Assembly (NCBI GenBank): GCA_032209605.1
Contig: JASFXZ010000013.1
Location: 6,285,401-6,349,400, forward strand
Length of the DNA stretch: 64,000 bases
From: Mactromeris polynyma
Lineage: Eukaryota > Mollusca > Bivalvia > Venerida > Mactridae
Reading direction: 5' to 3'
The position numbers and the translations under genes were made by a program. The notes under the pieces are model-generated. The model was not told where the DNA came from. It worked only from the letters and a program-made list of their open reading frames with translations, and did not search any database. This document shows, piece by piece, positions 43,597 through 54,000 of this stretch (positions are counted from its first letter, which is position 1; each line of letters opens with the position of its first letter).

Positions 43597-44639
43597 ATTC
43601 AGAATCATTCATAGAATAATAAATATACAACATAACTTTATAGAATCTGTTTCATTTCCAAGTTTTATCTTGTACTCAAATCTGGAACTAAACTCACCAA
43701 TCTACTTCTCAACTGGGCATTACATGTATGAAATGAGATCAATAAAACAAGGTTAGTAACCAATCAGTACAAACATACATGATCCTCACTCAAGATTTAA
43801 AAATGATGATTATAACTCTGAACTTACTAAAACAAGTAACAATTTAAAACTATGTACATGATACCTTTAAAATTGCATTCAAATAATAACTTTAATTTTG
43901 TAATGTCTAGTTGTTAACCAAACAATGTAATTTTCAAGGCAGAGCACTCGACAACCTTTGGGGACAGATACAAAAAATTGTTGTTTGTTTGGTGTGTTAC
44001 TAGATAAAAAGGGTAATTTGAGCCAAAGTGTTATTATCAATTGTTTTTACTATTCAAACAATTTTGACAAACATATACCATACTTTCTGACAAATGTCTT
44101 AACATATTCAATAAGATAAGAACATACCATAATTAATGTCAATGTAAAATCGTTTTTGTGAATGAATATTGAATGTAAATTGGGAAGACCAAACTATTTA
44201 AGGAGAATGGTGCCTATAAATGACCCCAAGATTGGATGAACGAATGCCCTGAAATTTCTCAAGTAAGTTCATTTAAAACCAGTTGCACATATGGAAATCA
44301 TTTAACATCAATTAAAGACTCACCAATTTTGCAAAACAAGTGATTTCTCACACATAAATAAAACTAAAAATACAAGTTCAGCATTTTTAAAAGGTCTACT
44401 AATTACCAACTATCACAGACCATGAATGAAATCAGGTCCCTCGAAGAGCACTGATGTGTGTCCAAGTACAAATGTACCTACAGGGAGGGTATGTGTTGGG
44501 GAGTACCCATGTACACATTTACTTTATTTACAGTAAGGTACCCAACTGATGCATTATAATATTATCCATCAATGTCTAGTAAATTTATTTTTTGTTTCTT
44601 CAAACAAAGTTATATAAATTGTGGTTGTCTAAGATGTCT

Positions 44640-44815
44640 TATATCACAAGGTAACCTATCAAACAATTGTAAAGCTATCAAGCAGTTGACAACCTATCGA
44701 ACAGTTGTAGACGGTTGTATATTTAACGGTTGTAAACCTATCAAATGATTGTAAAGATATCAAACGGTTGTAAAGCTATCAAACTGTTTGTAAACCTATC
44801 AAACAGTAGATATTT
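44640..44815. repeat. degenerate ~19-bp tandem repeat
   Basis: CTATCAAACAGTTGTAAAC and variants recur about nine times. It lies ~240 bp downstream of the cyclin B stop codon on the minus strand, so it may fall in that gene's 3' UTR. Confidence 0.65.
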
Positions 44816-45049
44816 GGTTCAGATGACATAATTCTGTTTTCAAGAAATTGATGAAATATTTGTCTCAGTAATTTAATATTTTCCGTGTTAGTCGTTGGGT
44901 AGCATCTTTAAACCGGAACACGAGTAGATTCAATGACTAGGTACATTAGGACTAAACTTCCCTCCCATCCATTCTCTGATTTCTTGTATCACAATATCAA
45001 AGTTTCGTGTTGTATTCCACCATACCCAGCACAGGACTAACAGAAATCA

Positions 45050-48000
45050 TCACGTACAAGCAGCAGCTAAATCCACCACAATCCGAGATTTCAATGCCGC
45101 CGACGTGCTTATCATCATTAATTTTGAGCTGGAATATTTCGTGCGGACAGCCTGAAAATATTTAACATCCAACAATGACCTTACTTAATCAAACCATTTA
45201 AGACTAAAACTCAGACTTTGAATAGCAAATGTTAAATTTAACAGCTTTTTGTTTTTAATAAATCTAAACAATACAATTTTGTTGGAATATTTGTTGGTAC
45301 CAACTGTGCACTTTTGCTATTGTTCTGTGAAATTTATATTTTTTAAACAAGGTAAGAGCAACAAGAACATTTAACATTTAGAAGTCCAAGCTTTAGCGTC
45401 AGTGTTACACTGGTGAGGTAGGAACGACAGTCAAAACAAGAGATGGTTGTAAAACATTATGCCCTCTTGTGACCTTGACCTTTGACCCCAAAATCATTAG
45501 GGTTCCTCTGCTACTCAAGATGAATGTGTGGACTAAGTTTGAGGATGATAGGTCAAGGGGTTCTTGAGTTATTGATCGGAAACGAAAAGGTTATGGACCA
45601 ACGGACAGACATGTGCATAACAATAAGCCATCTCTTCTTCGATTATAGCAACCACCAGCAGAGTTTTAATTGGTTTTTAACCCCCACCAGGACATTCCTA
45701 CAACCAGGGTTATTTTCCTGGCACAGCCCGTATAACGCTCATGTTCAAGCCCCATACTTCTGGGACAAATACACTCCATCTATAGTATTGTTTGGACATC
45801 TCCCATATTTATATTTCAACTTGCACTTATCCATCCTTAAACACTGGCTTGTTTGCAGAAGCCCAAACTTCAATACATAAGTCTGGGGCAGGCTGGTCGA
45901 TAATTTCTCAGATTTCTGTGTGCATCCCTTATGAACAGGGACGTTGACACAAAACTTTGACTTGGGCTATTTTCCATGGTCAGTCGAGGTACTATAAACA
46001 ATGTATTATAACACAAGATAAATCAATCTATACATAGAGTCAATTACCAACTCTTCATATATCAATTGCAGCATAATGCCATACTTACATTGAGTTTGCT
46101 GTTCTCTGCTTTGACGACTAGACTAGCAAGTTTCTGCATTGTAGGCTGAAGATCTTTCTCAGTGTATGAACTGTAGTGATTCAACGTCTCAGTCTGAAAT
46201 ACAGTACATTAATCACAAAAGAGGCAAACTAGATGAACGTATCTACAGACACTCTCCTCGTGACTGAACATTTGAAAATAATGAGGAATTGGTCTTATTG
46301 GAAAGTAATTTAATATTGGTCATATTAATTGACTTTCCATGTTTTGCATGTAGCGATCAGAGTAAACATTTAGAACACTCTAATAGGCAATATCACTAAA
46401 TGTTCACTACCAATTAACATTGCAATAATTCACATCTATACCAGTACAGGCTTTCAAGGTTTGGTATAGAGAAGAAGGGATCCAGTGTATTGTTCATGTT
46501 TTTCCACTAGCTCAAAGCCTAGGATAGTAACGTGGATTTCGGGTGAGCAGAAGCAGAGTAGAGTGCTTAATTTTAGTGAAAAATAAAACCCATCCATGAT
46601 TTCAAGAAATTGTACAAATATATAATTCTGACTTTCTGCTTTTCATGAATAAGTGTTATATAAGTTCAGGCCAGTAAGAACGATTTCATGCTAGTGCAAT
46701 TTTCTAAAACAGGCACTGAAATAATTAAGACAAAGCCTGAACTCCAGGAAATAAAATAATTGTTTTACAAATCCCTACCACAAAACCTACCCACTGTGTG
46801 TTAAGAAGAAGTTTCATAGAAAGACAGAGAGCTGAAGCAGCGATACGGGACGGAAGATATTGCACCATGTCGTACTCTGTGATAGTAAGTTCCATCAAGT
46901 ATTTCGCCAATGTGTGTGTTTTGGCATCGACCTAAAATATATACACCATTAGCCACAATATACAAACTTGTCACAAAATACGCCAATAACCCCAAGACAG
47001 AGCTCAGAGTTAAAACAAGACAAATGTTAGGTAATTTCGATAATCAAAGGGCGATAACTCCCGAGTGACTCGAGCGATATGGCTGGTTTACTAACTTGTC
47101 CGATATTATGCCTATACACATTCTGACCAAATTTGATGATGATTAGACAAATGCTTCTAAAGTTATTGAACAGATAACTTACTGGACACCGCCCGCCTGT
47201 ACTTTAACTTATGATAAAAAATGTTTCTTTGGCATAACCCTACATTAATCTCCATCTGATGACAATGGAGAATAATATAGCATAACATTGAATTCTGAAA
47301 TTATGAATAACAAATTGCGTTTCCAGGCATATTTGTGTCCCAATTCCCCACTAGAAAAAGTATATTTTCCCATATTCCATGCCAAATTTCTAAACATGAT
47401 AAAACTCACTGATAAGTCTGTCTGTCAGCAATAACTGGAGTTAAATTCCAAGGAAAGATTGGATAATTCTATTTTCAACAAAAATTAAAACAAAATTGAT
47501 GTAACCATGCCAAAATTACGCTCGTCATTCCAGATCTTTAACTTAAATCATTATGTGAAGAAGATTCTCAAAATACAAAATGGTGGGTTACCAATTTTGA
47601 CCTGTCTACTGGATGCACAGACTATCAACTCACCTGACCAGCTTTTGAGTCTCGTCGCAAGAAATGCAGACAGAGAGGCCGACCAAAACTGAAATTCAAC
47701 TTTTTCAAAATAATCTGTTCCATTTGTAAAATTTCCTTTCTTGAGTAGGCATTGTCAGTTATAAAAACAAAATCATCGACTTCGGGTGCATACATCTCCT
47801 CGTATTTAGACGCAATCAACATGGCAGCCACACTGACTAGTTGAAGCTTACTTCTAACCACCGAGTTATCCTGAAATTGAAAGTTTTTTAAAAATCAATT
47901 GGACAATTATGAATGATTTATAAGAGGGGCTGTGGACAAGCGGTAATGGTCGCCGACTTCAGATCGGGCAAGTTTGAATTCCACCCAGGATGTAGAATTG

Positions 48001-51000
48001 CAGAAGGTTGCTGGTCCTGCCCAGGGGCCTGCCGATCCCCATAATAATGCTTTAAGGGCCGCTAGGGGTCTTTCTTCATCATAAAAACTGGAAGAGTCAC
48101 AATATGGCAAAGTATATGTATGTGACTTAAAGCCTCATTACACAAGAAACATGAATATATATAAGAGTCCATTATACAGCAAAGTCTGGCTTAGTGCTGA
48201 GTTAACATCAGATGATTAATGATGCAATACGTATTGCGAATATATACATATTTGCTAACGTCTTGACAGTAACCCACTAGTCCTTTAGAAGCAAGTAAAT
48301 TTTAGTGAATCTACTTCTCTGGAAATGGAGAAAAAATCCATCCATAACTTTAACTGGGGCATCAAATTTTCCAAAATCGTATCAAGAAGTGACCCAGTAT
48401 TACTACTTTTCCAATTTATTTTTCTACACTTTTTATAATTTATTCTCGAAACAAAGCTCGGTGAATGATTTTAGCAATTTTCAAGGAGTTTTCAAGGACC
48501 AAGACTAAATTCAAGGACTTTTCAAGTAAATGTTTACCCTTCTGGCAGACCTAGGTTGTGGATTAACATATTATTTACCGCAAGAAGAATGACCCACCTG
48601 CAGAAATCTGTCTATAATTGCCACTGTGAGGTAAAGTGTTTCTTGCAGTAGATGAAATCTATTATGTACTTGGCATAACCAGTCTATCAATATTGCACGC
48701 ATCCTGCCGTTTATTTCATGGTTTTCCAAGTAGTTTGAACGTATAGGATAACTTCCCTACAAAAATCAATTAACAAAATCTAATAGCATTGTCAAACAGG
48801 GATTACTACAGAATGAAATATCATACAACCAATTTATTTATCTGATCAAATAAATATGTATAACAAAACTTTTTTGTTTTCCTTTCCGAGACCCGCGTCA
48901 TTAATGAATGGGTAAGTAAGCGCTGAAAATATGTTCTGAATCATTTAATTATACTATTACATTTAACAATTATATAGCTGTCACAATATGCCTGAAGTGT
49001 ACCAGAATGTATTGTAATACCACAGCAACATTTCGCAATATGTACCACCATATATACAGGCCTTTTTCTATAGTTCCAGTGAGTCAGACACATTCCCAAA
49101 GCCAAATATATGGGTTTTTTCCCAATCAGAAAAAAATTCTCAATCAAAAGTACCTATGAAAAATCGCCTACTGGAGCGACCTGATATCTTGAAGCTCTTT
49201 GAATAACTCAAACCATTATTGTCCCTCGAGTCATAAATGTTTGTGGACATTTTTTGTGGTTTTTTTTCACAGTTGATATAAGAAATTATGTAGATTAGAA
49301 TGCTTGTTAATATAAAATTTAGATATGAAAAGTCTGTTCTAACTATAAAAATTCCCAAAATTGGAGTTGGAGCGATTCAAGTTTTCCCAATTTTACGATG
49401 CAAATTTCCCAATTTATCTAGGGTCTTTTACCCCAAATGGAAGAAAAAGGCCTGTTTTGAGGAACACGAAAAATCGGTCAATTGCGCTACCGGGATTCGA
49501 ACCTGGTTACTTAGTTAACTTTAGCAGAAACATTACATTCATTTCGTAGTGATCATACTTTCATGACACAGCAGGAATTTTGGGTTTTTACTTATTCTGA
49601 TGTTTTGTAAACCTATTTTTAGATCATAGATGGCTTGTCCCTTTGGAAGTATATAGACCACAGGACTTCTTGCCTTTTCCCTTCTCATCCCTGCAGTCTG
49701 TGCCATCAGCACATACAAGAGTTCCACTAGGTGCTGAATCTCAAGGGTCATTATGATAATCGTTTACCGGATTTTACCATTTGATAGCCAAATGACCTAT
49801 AATTTATAGAAAAAAATCGACCCTTCAGCCAGAATATTTAGTGTCAAATTGAGGCTCTTTGTAGGTTCCAATGGTAAAAGGGTCAAATGGAACCCCTGAC
49901 ATATATAAGAAGATCCTTTTTGTAAAGCTGACTTACCTCTAAATCCAACATGTAACTGTAAATGTCATTGACATATTCACTGACAAGTTGTGGGTTCTCT
50001 TTATCATTGGCATCAATATCTTGCACATTGACTTCTTGCCTTGCATCAACAACATCCATGGAGGCTTGGTTGGTGGTTTGTGGTAGCACTGTGGCACTTG
50101 GTACACGTAATGTCTTTGGTAAAGCATCTTTCTGTATGATTATTAAAACACAAGCATGATATTCATATTTAGAACATCTTACTACAAGAAATAGATAAAG
50201 AATTAAAACATGAAGGTACATCTAATTTAGTTGAGGGGGCCTTTTGTCTCTATATGTTTGGTATCATAGTTCAATAACCAAATGTGTGTGTACAAGCGTT
50301 TCGCTTTATCTGTAACATCACTGACATGTATACACCATGATTGTGAAATTGAAACCCCCCATAAGTTTTAATGAATCAAATAAACGTAGGGTGCACCTTG
50401 TTATTATGTTAACCCTGAGACGTAGAACCAATCCGGGTAAGTATTGATATAAAATGTCACTTTTGTCAACAATACGGGTACCTAAATACTTCACCGTTCT
50501 TTAATACACTCTGTCCTTTGATGATTAAGTCCCTCCCCTTCATTAAACATTGAATTTGCTCCACCTCTCAAGATGTAGCACTACCAACATCAAAGAAAAC
50601 TACCTAGACTTTGATACAAATTAACATTAGGTTTACCACAAATGAACCTGATGCAAATATATATATACAAACATAAAATGAGAACTTCAATGTAGGATAC
50701 TAGGAATAGATCTATACGCTTCAAGTTGAAGTCTAAAAAGTAATATCTTTAAAAAAGATGGTTGACGCAATTTGAAGGTTAACATTTGTTGTGCAACATA
50801 AAAAAATGACGAGATGTTACAGTTGCTGGTCACTCCAGATCAAAACTGGATTTCGGTAAATTCACTGAAATTCAGTGGATTTCGGTGCGCTAACCATTAT
50901 CGAAAGGTTAACCAATCTGCGTCAAGGTTACAAATGTTGTTCGGTTGAAGAGAAATTGTCTTGGTGGTTAACGCAAGATTTGATTGGTTTACAGAACACT

Positions 51001-54000
51001 GATATGCAAATAGCAAAACCACATTAGTACGGCTGCACCGAAAAACAAAGATGATGCGTCTTGATAGCCAATTTTCAACAGTATAGTAGTTACCAGAGGT
51101 GTCACAAATTCCAAGTAGCAGGAGTATCACCAAAAATAGGCGGGTGTCTGTGGGGTACTCCCCTTCATTATGATCATGCTTAAGATATTGGGTAATATTA
51201 CCAACTCCCGATTTTTTATTGACACCCCGAGTTAAATGTGTTGATCAGTTGTACTCGCCAGTGTTCCTTGGTTACCAACCAGTACAAAGGTTTCTGTTCT
51301 TCCACAAGTAACGGACGACGTCCCCGTATCATTGTGAGTGGAGGACAAATGACTTTGTATGTGTAATCAGTCCCAGTTTAATGGAGAACATACAAAATTA
51401 CCAGGATTAAGTAGAACCATGACAATATCTGTACTTGCAATAATTTTTTGGACAGACTTGCCCATTCGGGAAGACAGCTTGCAATTTCAACTTACCAGAA
51501 TTCACTTTCACTTGCCCAAATAAAATTAACAGCACCGTCAAAATAACGAAGAAACATGATGTTTTGATGGTAATTTTGATTTGTTTTTCGGAAACGAACA
51601 CTAGTAACGATAGTTGAAAAAGTGCTGTTACACAAACAAAAAATGAAAGTATTGCGTACTACGTCAATAATTTTACTGACCACAAACACAACTTGCCCAT
51701 TCGGGCAGACGAAATGGACTTTGTACTTGTCCAACGGTAATTTTACTTGTCCCGGGCTTTGGGTAAGTGGGTTATCGTGAAGACTGGGATGTTACAGGAA
51801 GCTCACCTTGAGTACTGGTTTGTCCTCAGCAATTGCTTTTAACGATGTCACACCTTTATTCTTTTTAAGAATTCTCTGTGACTGATTACTGGTATGGATT
51901 GGTTCTTTCTTAGATGAAACTTTTTTGTTAGCATCTGAGACAGATAGAGCCATGGGTTTGTTGCCTATTTCTCCTAACGTGCTCCTCTGTGAACCATTTG
52001 TTGTCAACAGTCTTCCTTTTACTCCTGCCATTCTCTGGTCAGTATTCTTGTTGTTGTTGTTTGAAATTCTTGCATTAGCAAAATTTGTCTGAAAATAAAA
52101 AAATGAATCAGTTTTCACAAGTCAAAACTCTTTGAATAATCTGTAATAAAAATTACTATGATTGCAATATTCCCTGCTGTCACTTTTCCTCTTGAGTTCT
52201 TTTGGGCCTATATGGGGTCCCTATTCCCTCCTTTGAAATGAACATTTCACTCCATTACTTTCTTGTAAAACTTCCCTATTACAGCCTATTAATTTATAAT
52301 TATACATGGTAAATTGGAATTATAAAACAGGTATCCGGGACAACTCGACCCCTACAATTAACCCTCACCAACTCTAGTCTCTACCCCCTAGCGAACTTGA
52401 ACTATTGTCCGGCAAGTCAACTCGACCCCTATTTTTTCTCGATTACTATTATGTCTTATATTGTTAGTCATACATCGAAGTGTTAATTATGAAGATGCGA
52501 GAATATCTCTGAAGTATCGTTTACGATATTGTAGTTGTATATATATATACAGTATTGCCACCGCTCTAGCACTGCTGAATAAGCCTGGACATGTGATTCT
52601 AACTAATCAATGACACGTACTGTGTGACGTGTTATATACAATACATGTAGTTGTACATACTGAAAGAGTAAACTGGCAAATAAACAACCGCTTGAAAAAA
52701 TCAAGTATACATATATGTAAATAACAATACAAAAATAAAGTAGCTAATTCTAACAAATACAGACAATTGTCACGTAACTTCGAGTGACAATATATTAACA
52801 CAAGATAGTGTAAAGTTTCGAAGTATTTATCAAACTTAATATAAAACAACCAACAACCCAAGTTCATTAATTCAGACGATACCGGCGTGATGGTATGTGC
52901 GCGGTACGTAGACCTCAACTCTCTCCAAAACCTTTCTCCCTTAAACAGACTGTCCTTCTCCTTTTATAACCATGATGTTATTCGGCTTCTAAGTCGTGCT
53001 AATTTTGGCCATGGGCACCATCTTGTTTTATTGTATAATATACTAATAACCGAAACTTAAATGTCAATAGGCCATTGTGTTTCCAGACATATATTATATC
53101 ATTTAGCTAAGTTGTGCAATCTATAATCGAATATTGGTAAACATTACATCACTGAGCTAATCGATGTTTTTAATATAAATGTAATATAAGACACGTGTCA
53201 GACGGTACTACTTAATGACCGTATTCAGTATAAACATCATGTATACTTATGGATTACATTACACAATAACTGTTTGATGTATTATCGTTTATAATAAATC
53301 ATAAACATTAATCAATGGATTTCAAATTGGAGCAAATAATAAAACTCAAACAAACATCCCTTCACTTTGAAATAATTATTAAAATTTTAATTTCATATGG
53401 CGTATCTTTCATTTTGCAAGAAAGTATTTGTTTACAAACACAGAATGTTACAAAGTATTTGCCATTACACCAGGATAGAATAGACAATAAGACAAACTTG
53501 AATTAACACTATGGTCATTAAAACAACACAATAGACAAAAAATTGAAAAACAACATCATAGCTGGACATAATCAGAAAATGGATAAGTCAGCCAATGGAC
53601 CGAAGAATAATGAACCCTATACCCAATATAGGGTCGAACAAAAGCAATAACATGCGTTACAAAAACATTGCTACACCAAGCATTCATAAATAAGACTTGG
53701 AAGAAAAATCAACGAATATGCATAATTTTGATCCTCCATAAAAAAGAGGTGTCAAGTTGACTTAGCAATATTATGGGTCGAGTTGACTTTGGGGGTCAAG
53801 TTGTCCCGCAGCCTATAAAACATGGCTGTAGTTTAGTTACAAGAGTGATTTCCCAAGGCTAATTAATCTATTTTGTTGATAAATGAATATATTCGGTATC
53901 CATTTATTTCATCGAAGCTTAAATGCACTATCAATGTGTTTGTGGAATTTACAGGATAAAATTAAAAATCAAACAATGTGAAGTAAATCAATGGGGAAAA

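Noticed and set aside
45524..45880. 118-codon open frame
   Set aside because: It begins inside a dispersed mollusc repeat within a cyclin B intron and shows no domain.
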